From Onchocerca volvulus (lineage: Eukaryota > Nematoda > Chromadorea > Rhabditida > Onchocercidae): 64,000 bases of DNA. Below, one piece after another: positions 1 through 13,500 of the stretch. Below the pieces are notes generated by a model. That model was given only the letters and a program-made list of their open reading frames with translations. It did no database searches and had not been told where the DNA came from. Location: the NCBI GenBank assembly GCA_000499405.2, contig HG738139.1:8828616-8892615 (forward strand), in the 5' to 3' direction. Position 1 is the first letter of the stretch, and every line of letters begins with the position of its first letter. A program made the position numbers and the translations under genes.

Positions 1-839
1 GAAATCCAGAAGAAAGAACTGTTATTGGATTCTTCCAAAGTTTCTGATGTGGAAAGTGGAGGAATTACTGCGACTAATCAGAAGTAATTCAATTGCATTA
101 TTTCAGTTTTCATTTCAATCTCATGTTTTATTAGTAATCGAGTCACTTTCATCCAAATTCGTAAAAAATGTGAACAGTATAATAAAAGAAATTTTACTTC
201 AGAAATTGTTATGATTGCTAGAAAATTGTACTCACTTTTGTTTTTAGCATATTAATCTCTATTTCAGTTCAACGCATGCGCTTTTAACTTTGTTATCGAC
301 ACTTTTTTTGGAGACCTTCACGCTGACATTTCTGGCTGAATGGGGTGATCGCAGTCAGGTGACCACAATAATGTTGGCAGCGCGTGAAAATATTTATGGC
401 GTCGTGCTTGGTACTATATTAGGACACGCTTTCTGTACAGGGATTGCTGTTATTGGTGGTAGACTTGTCGCAACTCAGATATCGGTTAGAACAGGTAAAA
501 GTTTCGAATCCAGTTTTTGTATTTGAATAATCCGTGTCTTTTTGAACTCCACAATATTTTTTTTATAGATTACTGCATATTTGATTACATCGAATGGATT
601 TTCTTTTTTTTTTTTGAATCATGTTGGTTGTTAAAGAAATATGCATTTATCTTCTTTCTGTATTCCTGTAGTTTTATAATTTAGCAATACGGGTTTACTT
701 TTGCCATGAAACAATTTATGGAATCTAAGTACCATGATCAACAATTTCAAGTTACACTGTTTTAGTCACATTAATTGGAGGCGTAGTCTTTATCTTATTC
801 GCGTTCTCTGCTTTCATCGTCAGTCCGGAACTGGAATAA
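1..839 (+). CDS. TMEM165/GDT1 family transporter, 3' part
   Basis: C-terminal part of a GDT1/TMEM165 (UPF0016) membrane transporter, a family that exchanges Ca2+/Mn2+ for protons in the Golgi. Exons are 1-83, 268-494 and 766-839, joined at GT..AG sites in consistent phase. The first exon is a hydrophilic loop. The second carries the family signature E-x-G-D-[KR]-[ST] as 'LAEWGDRSQ', followed by a glycine-rich membrane helix ('GTILGHAF') and 'GGRLVATQISVRT'. The last exon gives the final helix and ends 'SPELE' before TAA at 837-839, closely matching how human TMEM165 ends. The N-terminal half, with the first E-x-G-D motif, lies left of the window. Nothing suggests a pseudogene in the visible part. 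Confidence 0.9.
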
Positions 840-3800
840 GCAAAACGAAATGCCTGTTGGATATAGATTTGCGAGTAATCCTTTCTTTTTTATATCAACA
901 CTGTTTGTCTATTCCTACTTGAAATAGAACTGCTCGGATCAAATGTATAAGCTGTTTCATCTATCGATATTTTTAAAAAACAGGAATTTTTTCTAAAATT
1001 TGTTTGAGGATGAAAATATATTTTACAGATTTCATCATCAATTTTATCATTTTGTCATTGGGTTATTTAAGTATTTCGATGAGAATTGTCTTATATTTTA
1101 ACTTCTTTAGTTTCTTCTATTATTTTCTCATGATTTCATTTAATACACTTGTGAATTTGATTGATTTCCCAAGATTTTATTCTAAGAGTCTTCTAAATAG
1201 CTTTAGTAATGTAGAGAATAAATGCTTATACTAATTTTTGACGAGCTTCTCAGTTGACTGTGACCGTTTTTTCTTTTTCTCATTTATTTATTTAACCGAT
1301 TTTTTTCCTCATTTTCTGAATTTTGCATCTTTTTTAAAATTTAAGATTAAACTATGTAATTACATAAGGATTTTCGTGTGTGATTATTTTAGTTCTTGTT
1401 GCTCATTTCTTTTTTTGTTTTCTTTGCTCTCATTTTATTGTTTTTCCATGTTAAAAATCTGTCCGAACTTCCCAAAGTCATTATAGTTTTAATCATTTTG
1501 TTGAAATATAATAGCTATATTATTTTGTTATAATTGATTGATGCAGTTTTGAATTAGGATTGTATTTGGCTCCTTTGTCAAATATTATAATTCAAACCTG
1601 TCTATTGATAGCAATATAAACATTTCATAGATGATTTCTGTAAATATCATTTATTTTAGAGCTACAGATTCTGAGGAAAGAGGAAAAATAATTGTTATAA
1701 TCATATCATCCATGAATAAATAATTTTTGTTCATTTATTCCTATTCCAATGAATTAAAGAAAGAAACATAAGTTTACCTTTTCTGATTTGTGAATAAGTT
1801 CATACTTTTGATTTTGGTTCTTATGAATGATTAAATTCTCTATGGGGTTCTTGTAAAGGATTATTTTACAATTTGCTTTCACAAAAAAATTTTAAGACAT
1901 GTTGATTCTTAATCCATATGAAGATTTATTGATTGAAAGTTGGCGATAATAGTAAAAACTTTGTGACCCTCTTCTTGTTTCTAATTAAAAACTCCTGAAG
2001 TTCTTGAATGTTGAGTATCACTTTTTATAGATTTTTGAAGAAAACAGAACTACTTTTCAAAGATTCTTCACTTGCAAATTTGTGCGAAAAACGCATTAAA
2101 GTATTAAAGCCTGGGCAGCAATGGCTGGCTCAAAAAAGTTAATGCTTCTATGGCTAAATGGCATTGAGTATAGACAACAGTGGTTTTCTGGGATTCATTT
2201 TTACCATTGCTTCATCTGTTTTGGCTGAATATCGTTCAGTATTCTTCTTAGCTGCTCAGCAAAAATGCTTCGGATTTCGAATTCAATTTTCGAAGAGTTT
2301 TTTCTGCTGATTCTGCTTTCTTCTTCCCTCTAAATTAAATTCCATAAAATTTATTATTTTGATTTACATTTTTCCATTTTTCCACTTTTGTCTTTATCTG
2401 TTTATATCCGAGTAGGAATATAAACTTCTGACTAGGTAAGGTGATAGTAGCTTGAGATGCCTGGGCAAAGTATCTTAAATAGCTCACCCCACATCTTTTC
2501 TATCTTTCCTCGATGGAGGTTTGGAAGTCTTACATTTGATTGAATGATAAAGTTGATGGCACGTGGAGTACAAATTATTTTGCTTAATTTCAACATTATT
2601 ATAATTTATGGACTTAAATGTACGTTATTTGTTTGTTTGGTAATTTTTGGTACTATCGTTGGTTGTTTTTACGAGTTATCCTGACCAACTTTTTCGGATG
2701 AAATTGTCTTTCCTGCAGTGCATTTTAAAAGCATTCGAACAATTTTAGAGAATATTTCTTCATTTCAAATGTGATAGAAATGTTTCTCACGCAGATGATA
2801 TAATTATGTAGGGGTGAAAATGTTCGAGCTTTTTCAGGAAGCATAATTGATCGTATTATGAGTTCGATCCTTAGTAAGTTGTGGTATCCAAGCAGATTCT
2901 GCTATGGCTGCTGTTGTTTATATTGTGATTTGGATTGTGCATCCAATGTTTAGTAAAAGTTTCATTGATATTGAATATGTTTATCAATTGACATAAAAAA
3001 ATATGATGATACAATTACAGAAATGAAAATAAGAAACAGAATTAATATCATTTTAATTTGTAGTCAGGTTGAACCATTTATGAGAATAAAGATAAACAAG
3101 AATTTCTGTTGAATGATTATGATTAAGTAAAGAGAAAAATTTAATAAAGACCTTGGATTGACCCAAAAGGTCATGTAAAGACGACATCGTTGGAATAAGA
3201 TTGGATTTTTTTGCCAAAATCACTATTAAATAAAATATGATGGCTTAGAATCACAGTTAAGTAATGAGCAGTAGATAAATGGAATGTTTGGATTTACTAA
3301 AAGAATGACATAATAATTCGATAAGCTCTTTTGCGGGCAATCTGGTCAAATATGCATTTCCTATGCTAAAAGCAATCAATAAACTAGCTGCCAAGGATAA
3401 GGAAATCGAATTTAAGAAAAGGATTTAATGGTAAAGTAAGGACAAGCTGGGCAGTAAAAACGGGTTTTTGATTAGAGTGAAATGATTAATTTATTTTACA
3501 CTAATCTCTGATCACATCCTTTCATGATTTAAATCCAGTTGTCTTATATCTGGCAATTTCTTAGTTGCTTTCAACACAGAAACTGCATATTTCTTTGCTG
3601 GCAAAATGCGACAAAGGTAATATTATGTCAATCTTTTAATAAAATTTAGTAAATCCAGATACTTCAATTTTCTTACTTTACATTGATGTGACTCTAAAAC
3701 TCATATCTTATTCAATAAACATTTGATAAAAAAACCAAGTCTTATTCCAAAGATATTTGGTTTTTTTGATGATGGAATCGGTTTTATCTATTAAAGTATT

Positions 3801-6800
3801 TTTAAGTTTTTGCTATTACTAAGATTTATTTCCCTCGCCGTAATTGAAATTTTCGGCAAATGTTCCTGCTTGCTATTTCTCGTCCGGATAATACTTAGAG
3901 AAGAGGACATCTTTACCTTTGAAAGATTCTGTCAAAATTATTCCTCAACTACCTGACTTTTTCGGGCAAATATCGCAGCTACTTTATTGAAGCAAAGGAT
4001 AACGAAGTTGATGAAAGGACTGAATTGAATCAATACATTAAATAAAACTACTCGGCACTTTTAAATAATGAAATAAGTATATGATAAGAAAGTTCCAGTT
4101 TCACTGTTATATTACTTGTCATTACCCTTTGCTTTCATTTGTTTGATTTGATTATAAAACTAATTTCTTCCATGTGTTCTTGACCGATAGTGATTTGTCG
4201 TTCATTGTCATGGCAACTTCATTAGCTAAATTTTATTAAATAATTTTCACTTAGAATTATTTTGCAACTCTTTTAAATCAACTTATCTATTTTTTCTCTC
4301 CTCAAATACTCAATTAATTATATTTTGAAAATCAGCCGTTAGTTATCTTCGAGGTTTCCACAGTTCAATATTGCAAAAATATAAGCTTGATGAAGTTTCA
4401 GAATTTTCCAAATTATAAAATACTATCTCTTAGAAGTCTTTCCCTATTGCAACACTTCCCAATCAAAATTTGCACTTTTCACTTCGTTCTTCAGATTTCA
4501 TATACTGAAACGCTTGTTAATGTAAATATTTTTCTTGCTGATAATGTTATTACGTATGATTTACCGATAAATTGAGCCAGCATTGATCTCTTCGTCCTTT
4601 CTCTTCTTTTTTCGAAACTTTTTTCATTGCATTTCACACAAATATGTTGAGAGATGCTCAGGAATACTAAGCTCTTCCAAATTTAAAAGTTAAACTCAGC
4701 AAACTCTTATTTATATTGATGCAGGTATACATATGAACTTATATGATATATGTATATCCGCAAAAAAGATCAAGGAAATTTTTCAAAAAAGTCTTTATAA
4801 ACTTTGAGCATTGGTAGAACTAATTAAGTTACTAAAGTAGTTCAAGAAGTTGTGCTTTTAATTATTGAATAAATCTATTCAGTAATTAAAAGCGGAATAC
4901 AAGTAATTAATTATTTCCATTCTTACCTTAATTGAGTTCCTTTTGATTGCTTTAGAGTTTAGGAAATTTCGATTTTGTTTTTAAAAACACACTGAAAATA
5001 TTGACTTGCAAAAGAATTGAAATATTAAAGTTTTAGAATTACGGAACTTCCAAAAAATGCATAATATGTGTTTCTTCATCGTACCGACTTTTCCTTTCTT
5101 TTAGATAGGTAACAATGTAAAATGACGCAAATACAGCACTGTATTGGAAGGATTTAGTTACTTGTCAAAATTTGTGATGGAAACTTCGTATTCTGAAGCA
5201 CCTCTTCGTTGTCATCGCATTCCGAAAGATCAAATCACATGATAGCTATGTTAGAAACTCCGAATGAAGAAGAACAAAAAGGTTATTTGTTAATCAAAAA
5301 GAATTTTTTCAGAAATATTTACATTTTGTTGCATTGGTACTACAAGGGACAACATGAATTGTCCATGCCTGCCAGGTATTTGTCAAATGTAGACGTCTCC
5401 TGTATTCTTTCTACTGTACATAAGCAATGTAGAAAAATAAGAAACAATTTTTTAATTTAAATGATTCAACTCAAAGTATGTTTTACAGTCCACAAAAGAG
5501 ACACCTTAGGGAACATCCTTTATCATTTGAAATAGTTTGTAAAATTAAGAACTTCACCGGACTAGTATTTAATTTTATGCATTTTGAAATTTTGACTAAT
5601 AAACGATTCAAGCTTGGGTTAGAATTATTTACCCGAAAATATTTTTGATTTTCGATTGCTTTCAAATGATCTCCTGTCATCGCCTGTTGGACATTTCCCT
5701 TCAGATTTCATAACATTTTTATCACTTCCCTCATTTTATATATCACTTCATACCATTTTTTATACCATTCCATACTGATTTCATACCATTTTCCTCCTTT
5801 CCATTCCATCTCCACTTTTTTATGCTATTTTACTGTAAAATTTTTTTAAATCCACCTGTAGGAAACTATCGAAAAATTTTCTATGTAAACTTTTTCGAAA
5901 GCTTTCATGAAAGTTCTCATAGCTCTAGTGGGGAAGAGTTATTTTTCTTTATTATGTCCCTTTTATCTTATACAATTTCAACAATGTCTCATGATAATCT
6001 CGATCGAATACGATTGAAAGAACTAATTTTCGAAGCATTACATAGCATGCAATGTCCCTTTCTGATCGATGAAGAGTTTCGAAAAGTACAACCAAAATTA
6101 GAATAATAATTATTCATGATAGTCTTCTTCTCCATTTTATCTTTCTTCACTTTTATCATTCGTATCTTCTTCCATTTATCTAATTTGTTCTAATTTACTC
6201 CTTGTCAATCCCTTGTTTATATATCAGAAGAATATTTTTTGCTATTCTCAAATGCGAATCTTTCTGTCCAAACTAATGCACAGGGATTGCACGTAAATGA
6301 CGAACTTTCTTTTGTTTTCCCGGGATAATCAAATAAAAATGTCACCGGAAAACAGTTGTTCCCAAATCTTAAAAAAAACTTCTGACAATCTATCTTCTTG
6401 AAATTTTATCTTCCGTTTTATTTCTTGTTTTATAGTAGAATTATAAATGCGTGAACAACAACTTCACCTTTATTCTATCAAGTTTGACTACTTACAAATG
6501 AATCCTGATGGATTTTTGTTCAGTACATTTTTTATATTATTTATTCTCGATGGTTTCATTATCAGTAAAGGTAAAAGACGATTCTTAATCAGCTATTATT
6601 TTGTGGTCTATCTGAGTGATAGATTGTTTTAGAAATGTTGTTTTAGCTGCAATCCATCCAGCAATAAATGATGCAAAAGCACTTCCTACCTTTTCACAAT
6701 CTTCTTGGAACTTCAACTTTCACTGCCTTTCACTTTCATCATTCCCACTGAACTATTCGAGTTGTTTACATGAAAGTGGTTTGTTCAGTGGTATTTCAGC

Positions 6801-7525
6801 GGGTGGTTGCTTTGTGAGAAAAGCGACGGAAGAAAGAAATTTCTGTTTTCAATTAATAAAATCATTTTTGATGAAAAATCTTTTCTTATGCGAGTTTTAT
6901 TTATTCCGCCAATACTAACATTCAGAATTTCTATTCGATTCGAATACTCTGAAAAAAAGACATTTGTAATTTGTTTGTAGAGAAGAAATACACGGAAAGA
7001 ATGCTTGTTTTTACGCTCTTTCCATCTCGGCGTCTCTACTTTTTTCGCTGTCATTAATATTCTTCTGAAATCAATTCGAGAAATTTCAAAATTTCAATAA
7101 AGAGAAGAAGCATCTATATGCAATCCACCGAAAAGTTCTTCAATTACTGCTTTATTGCTTATTTCAACTTTATAATCTCCACAAAATAGCACGAATTTCC
7201 TATTCTAGTAGTTTTTCCACTGAACGACAGCAGTTGGAATGCATGATGAGTGATAGTTGTTCATATCTTTGATTAATGTATGAATGAATTCATGTGAAAT
7301 ACGACTTCCACGTGTACTCTGAGTGGCCATTTCACTCACGAATTGCTACTCGATTCTGAATGTTAACTAGAAAGTATGCAACACCAGCAACCACAACACT
7401 GCATATGTTTCAACTGCTCACATCCGAAAAATTCGGAAGCGTTTCAATCTAAATATATGGATTAAACTAAAATTAACCTTTGTTAATTATTATTTACGAT
7501 AAGTCATTTCTTCATATATTTATAG
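840..7525. other. gene-poor region without recognised genes
   Basis: About 6.7 kb between the TMEM165 stop and the first secure exon of the kinase. It is AT-rich with T-rich stretches. Reading frames here are short and biased to F, L, I, S and K. A few exon-like pieces exist (5984-6106, about 2031-2140, about 6645-6900), but I could not join them into a gene. The first exon of the kinase probably lies in the right part of this region. Confidence 0.5.
5984..6106 (+). CDS. possible small ORF or exon, unknown
   Basis: A 40-codon stretch from ATG to TAA that reads more like protein than its surroundings: it is charged, starts 'MSHDNLDRIRLKELIFEAL' and ends with acidic and basic residues. The same frame stays open upstream to 5822 but is low-complexity there. 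No AG acceptor sits right before the ATG and no family is recognised. It may be a small gene, an exon of an unassembled gene, or chance. Confidence 0.25.
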   Translation: MSHDNLDRIRLKELIFEALHSMQCPFLIDEEFRKVQPKLE

Positions 7526-10500
7526 GAATAAAAACAAGGCTATCTAGCCTCTCTCTCAGTAGGCTCAGCTTGGGACCCGTACAAACACTGGCCCAGCAGT
7601 TATACGGCCGAATCAGCGATAGTATTACTTCTTCTCTTGTACATTTTCAATATTCCAAAAAGAGACGGCGTTATGATCGAAATGAAAAGACGATCGATGT
7701 ACCCGTGAGAGTCTTTTGCAATCAGAATATTCGAACCAGGTTTCATTATAATACCTTCTTCTTTGAGAAAGTTTTTTAAAAGAATACTTTTTCATATCAA
7801 AGTGAAATAGAGGGAAGGTTGTTCCAAAGCATTAGAATGAAAATTTTTTAGCTAAAACACATATTTAATATGCAGAGATTCAAAAATGATATGTTTGGAA
7901 TTATCAGAATTGTAGAATAGTTGGTCGTGGTTCACTCAGAAAAAGTGTTTGGCCAGTGCCATGGCTGGAAGCAATTTTTTTACCGGAATTTCCGAATAAT
8001 TCAAATATTACAGAAAGAGATTTCTTGGTAAGCTGCTATTAATTTATTTAATACTGAAGAGAAAATGAAAGTTAAATTTCTAATTTCTGTGCAATATCAT
8101 AAATGAGATACATTTTAAAACGTATTGCGAGTTATATATATTCCATGTTTTGTATTTCTGCATGTTTTAATTTCTGCAGTCACCGACTCGATTATCAGTG
8201 AGTTCAGCTAGAAAATTGTTTAGTGGTTGGAAAATGATTTGCTGGCAATCATTTTATTTCACTCTTTCATTTGCAGATTCTGAATTGCATCGGGAAGGGT
8301 ACATTCAGTGAAGTGTACAGAGTATGCTTAAAACTCAATCGGAACTTTTTATTTGCCATGAAAAAACAGTTGAAAAGCGAAATTTTGACAAAAAATGCCA
8401 TTCAACAAGTTAAAAATGAGGCCTCAATACATGTAAGTTCAATTTAACCCAATACTGAAAGTGCATCCTGTGCAACTCTTTCCTGCTTTTTGTATTATAT
8501 TACCTTTTTTTATCAGATAACGAACATCAATCCAACACTTCAGTTTCTTGAAGAGAACTCACGATACTATTTAAATATTTACTTCCTGCAATGGTAATTA
8601 GACTATTTTAAAATAATTTAGGTCTCGACGAAAAATTTTGGGTTTAGGTATGCGTATCTTTTATATCGTAATTATAATAATTGTTGTGAAATAAAAAATT
8701 GTTTTAAATAAAAAATTTAATATTTTTTTGGGATCAACAAGGTTGTTTTTTCTGAAAGTTATCTAAAAAAAAAGAGTTTGTAGGTTATATCAAAGATTTA
8801 TTTTTACCTTATTCTGAATGTTTTAATTTGAAATTAACAGAATCGGGATTTAAAAGAAGCAACAACTTGATGCTAGAAGAATTAACGAATGATTAGTCAG
8901 TGCAACAAAACAAGAAGGCACATTAGATTCAAAGCATGGCTTTCAAAGTTTCTTTTTTACAATTTCTTCAAAATCTTTGACTGTCACAACACATCTGTTG
9001 AATACTCTGCTATCTATCCGAATTTGATAACGTTCTTTTAAGCCACAATGCTGTTTCTTTAGAAACAAACAATGATCTAATGATAAGTATAAATCATGAC
9101 AGTTTAGATCTGATGTGAATTAAGTAATCATCTGTTACAACAACTTTTTTTTTTTTACTTCTAACAATCAGTAGTATTGAAATTTGAAGCATTTAAGAAA
9201 ATTTACAGGCATGAAAGGAGTTGAAATTTAAATATTACTATCATTTTTCTGTAGAAAAATCTCTCGAATAGCGAATTCATCGCAAAATGTTATGCCAGTT
9301 GGCAGTCGAGAACGCATCTTTATACAGTACTTCAATATGCAATGGGTTATGGGGATTTGTTCATGCTGTGGCGTGATTATGGATCTTTCTCGGAAGATAC
9401 GTTAAGAATATACGGTGCCGAAATCGCTTTCGCTATAGGTTATTCTTTCATTAACAGTTTTCTTAATTTTAGGATGATCATTTTAATACTGACAAATATA
9501 TATATATATATATATTTGTATATATATATATATCATACAGTTTGGTTTAGAAAAAATTGGAAAAATCAGATAACAAAAAAGGATTATCGTGAAACCAAAA
9601 AGAATTCGTGAAGGAGTTTAGGATTTGAAGCTTTTTTGTAGCTGATGTTCTTTTTGTGTGCAAAAGAGCTCTGTTATAACGCAGTTTATCGGCTCATCTA
9701 CGTTATAATACAATCATCGACACGATATTTGTTGAAGCATCAGCGAAGACATGAATTTATCGTATATCCGCTTATTTTGTCGTAGAGCGTAGTATTTCCT
9801 TCACTTGTGTTGGCCATTAACTTATCAGAGACTGCCAAACTCGCTCGCCTTCTCGATTTATTGTTTGATCCCATGAGTAGCTCTTCTTCCAAAGAGTCTG
9901 AAGGAATAATTTAAATTGTATCATTACAGGAACTAGGAATCTCAACGGATCGAATTGGGAAGCTACGAATTGTAGTATTGTTCGTTTTGTTATTTCTTTC
10001 ACGCTCCATAGTTTCCAGGTTATTCGGATGAGATCCTGTTCCGGACTCCAATTGAAGCCCAAGATTTTCTTGATCTGATATATTTCTCCTCTATCCTCCT
10101 CAGGAATCTTGGCATTAAATTCTTCGTCATTTAAGAGGAATTCCTTAATGTTCCTTGAAGCCTTTTTAAGATCTATTTCATTTTCTTACAAATTTGATCT
10201 TTTCATCTGTTCCTGTAGTTGATATGAGGACCTTATCGACATACAGATTCTTCAATCTCTACCGCCGTTTTGCTTCCATGATTTTCTAAGTGGTGATTGA
10301 GGGTAGCTGATAGTAGGAAAGGCGATGAAATGATCCCAAATGGAACTCGTTGAAACCGGTAACTTTCTATGTTTTCTTCTGTTACTGGTTCTCGAATATT
10401 GTCTTTGATCACCTTTTCTAGGCTGTCTAGCATCGGGTGAGCGCTTTTGATTAAGCTGGTTGACATGTTTTCGACTGTGGCACCAAAAATTGTGTCGTGG

Positions 10501-13500
10501 AACCAAAAAGAATTGGAGAAGTTCAAGATTTGAAACTTTTTTATATACACAAAAAAGAGCATTGTTATAGTACAATTTATCGGCTTATCTCCGTTATAAT
10601 GCAATTATCGACGCGATGTTTGGGTAAAATAACAATTCGAAATTGCAAAACAAAAAAAAAAAGGAGAAGAAAGGAGAGGGAAGAACCGAGCGAAGTTGAT
10701 AGTAAAGGAGAAATTTCGAATGATGTTGCAGCTGTCGTTTCCTTTGGCGGATAAGTGACAATCTTTCGTATATATATCACTTGAAAATGGGAGTGGTTTC
10801 GCATAATTTTACAACGATCATAAAAATTGATACAATTACCGGGAAGAAATTAATAGACATGATCAATTAATTATGTAATTAGGGCAAGAATAATTGATAC
10901 AATTGCTGGACATGATCAGTTAAATATAAAATTAGGTCAAAAATAATTGATATAATTACCGGAAATTTTTAGACATAATTAAATTTATTAGCTCCAAGGT
11001 CACTGATATAATTACCGGAAGAATTAATGATCACCTGAATATCTCAACTGCTGATATTTCGAATTTTTCGACAAGAATATGAATTTTTTGAGTAAACGAT
11101 TAGATGACTGATCCAATAAATCGAGTAACAAGTTGCATGTTTTACTATTCAATTTCCTATCCCTAATTATTTTGTTTAATTATTTTATCCTTCTCTTACT
11201 CCTTTTTTTATCCACATTATTTCGTATTTATTTGTTTTCATTTTTCTACATCCAAAAATATATTAAATGACAAATTATTTTTTCAATAATATTCTTTTCA
11301 ACATCGCCATTTTTAGATTACATTCACAGGAACAATGTAGCTTACCGAGATTTAAAAATGGAAAATATTGTGCTCGATTTTGATGGCCATATTCAGATTG
11401 TTGATTTCGGTTTCTCCAAAAAGCTTGCTGATGGAGAACGAACACGAACAGTGTGTGGAACACTTCAGGTTTGCCTAATTTTACTAGTTCAGTTTCTAGG
11501 CATTCTGTTTGAGGTTTTGTTGATTTTTAGGAGAAAGGAAAAAAGAATGTAAAAATTTTGTAAATCGTTCCAGTCCAAATGAATTAAACTTTCCCAATTT
11601 CGAATTACAGTACATGGCACCTGAAATAGCCGAAGAGAAATTTTATGGTAAAGAGGTGGATTGGTGGTCTTACGGAGTACTGCTTCATATCTTGAATACA
11701 AATAATTATCCATTTCCGAATTGTGATGTTAATTCGCATATTGAACTTAGGTAATCATTTTACTGATAGATGCTAAAAATTCTATTTTTTTAAAATAAAT
11801 CTCATGCAGATTTATAAGTGCATTTTTAATTGTTCAATACATTCTACTCAAATTAAAATTAGATATTATCATTTATTGTAGATATGATAGTTATAGTACT
11901 CCGTGCTGCGAACCGATGCTGGGAGATCTTTTTAATAAGGTAATATTTAATATGTTTCACAAGTATGTTCAGTACTGTAAAATATGAATATTAATTTGTC
12001 CAGTTAATACATTTTACAGCTATTGAATGTAAATATCGAACAAAGAATACATACATTCGCACAAGTGAAATTTCATCCTTTTTTCGAAAGCATTAATTGG
12101 GATGACGTTGCTCTGAAAAAGGTATATCCTTTTTAATCTGAATTTAGAAATTCTATGTTACAAAGTTGTTTTTCGCTGTATTGGACTGAAGAGTGGCGCA
12201 ATGGAAAGTTTTACGGATAAAATGAATAAATTTTGTTATCGTATTATCGTGTTTATTTATTATTTACTTTATATTTTTCGGTCCAGTTGTTGTTTATTCA
12301 CCTAATAAAATATACAGCAGAAATATATTTCACATGTGATAAGGAATTGGAAAGGAAAAAGAAGTGGATTAAAATTAAAGGAATAAGATGCGGATTCTTA
12401 ATGATTGTTCTAAATTAAATTTTACTAATTTTCTTGAGACGAGAGATGGAATATTGACCTTCGATTTGCAACACAATCGTAACTTACATGTAAAACAATT
12501 TTAAACAACAATAGTTATTATTATCACATATTTTAATTCGAAAAAAGGAAGCAATATACAGAATTCTAACTTTTTAAATTTCAAATTTGGCCTTGTTTAT
12601 AAGTTCAATCTAATTTTTAACTGCATTAAGTTAAAAATTAGATTGAACTTATAAACAAATTGAATTAAGTTATATGAAAATTTTTGCACATCAAAAATTT
12701 CCAGTTGGTACCGTTTGCCCACATAGAGAAATTACGACGTTGCCCAAGCTGCAATTCTTTATACGACAAAAGCGTATCTGATTTCAGTGACACAGATGCG
12801 GAGGAGAATTGGGCTGCTTTTGAGGAACGATATGAGGTATTCTCAATTACCTTTTAATTTTTATAAATTCAAGCGCATTATTTAGTTCAGATCATTCTAC
12901 TTTTATGTGCAATCCATAGTATAAGTGCTTTGATTAGCTTCTTCTGAGAAACTTTATTGATATATTCGTTGATGCCTTCTTAAATTTCGCATCAAAAATA
13001 ACTGCTAAATATTGCTAATATTAAAATAGAGATGATAGTATCGAGTAGGATTGGAAGAAAGTTTATAGTTTATATGAAATAAAAGATGGCTTTTTTGTTT
13101 TTGATGGTTTTTCATTTCGTTATGATGACTTTGAATTTTAAAATGTTTTCTGCATAGTGTCATCAAAATTCCCAAATATTTCAGTTTAACAGCGATGATT
13201 ATTTTCATGACTGTCTGCAGTAAAAAAGGTACCGAAGACTGTGATTAACTTGTTTACTTGTAAAATAATTTTCATTGTTCCCTTATATCTTGTATATTAT
13301 TCATTGCTAGAGATTGATTTCAATGGTAATAAAATGCTTAAACATACTATTCTAGAAAGGAACTTAATGAGCCAACACATTCCCACGCTTGAAAAAAAAT
13401 ACAATGTAAATATCGCTTAAGTTTTATATCGAAGTGAAGCAAAAAAAAATCAAATTTCGAAGTTATAATGACAGTGATTTCTATCACTTTATCAGCACAT

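Larger units (their letters stand above)
9589..10626 (-). mobile_element. internally deleted BEL/Pao LTR retrotransposon relic
   Basis: Lies inside a kinase intron, antisense to that gene. Two direct repeats of about 130-145 bp, roughly 80 % alike by eye (9589-9735 and 10495-10626), flank a short interior and look like LTRs. On the minus strand, just inside the 10.5 kb repeat, is a primer-binding-site-like stretch, then an ATG near 10465. It leads directly into Pao-type reverse transcriptase residues ('[20 protein letters not shown]'). Further on are '[11 protein letters not shown]' and '[13 protein letters not shown]', typical of the BEL/Pao RT/peptidase_A17 region. The interior is only about 0.75 kb, and the frame changes with stops between the two parts, so most of gag, protease, RNase H and integrase is gone and the element is dead. 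Confidence 0.8.

Noticed and set aside
1004..1486. Two adjacent plus-strand frames of 76 and 82 codons
   Set aside because: Composition is dominated by F, L, I and S from T-rich DNA; no splice logic or family similarity.
2031..2140. Exon-like piece after a TTTTTATAG acceptor
   Set aside because: Reads protein-like for about 36 codons but has no recognisable family and no partner exons.
6616..6918. 100-codon plus-strand frame before the kinase
   Set aside because: Could contain an exon after TTTTAG, but the residues match nothing and it does not join in phase to the kinase exon at 7526.
7376..7465. Short Cys/His-containing ORF considered as first exon of the kinase
   Set aside because: The only usable donor in it would create a stop codon when joined to the exon at 7526.
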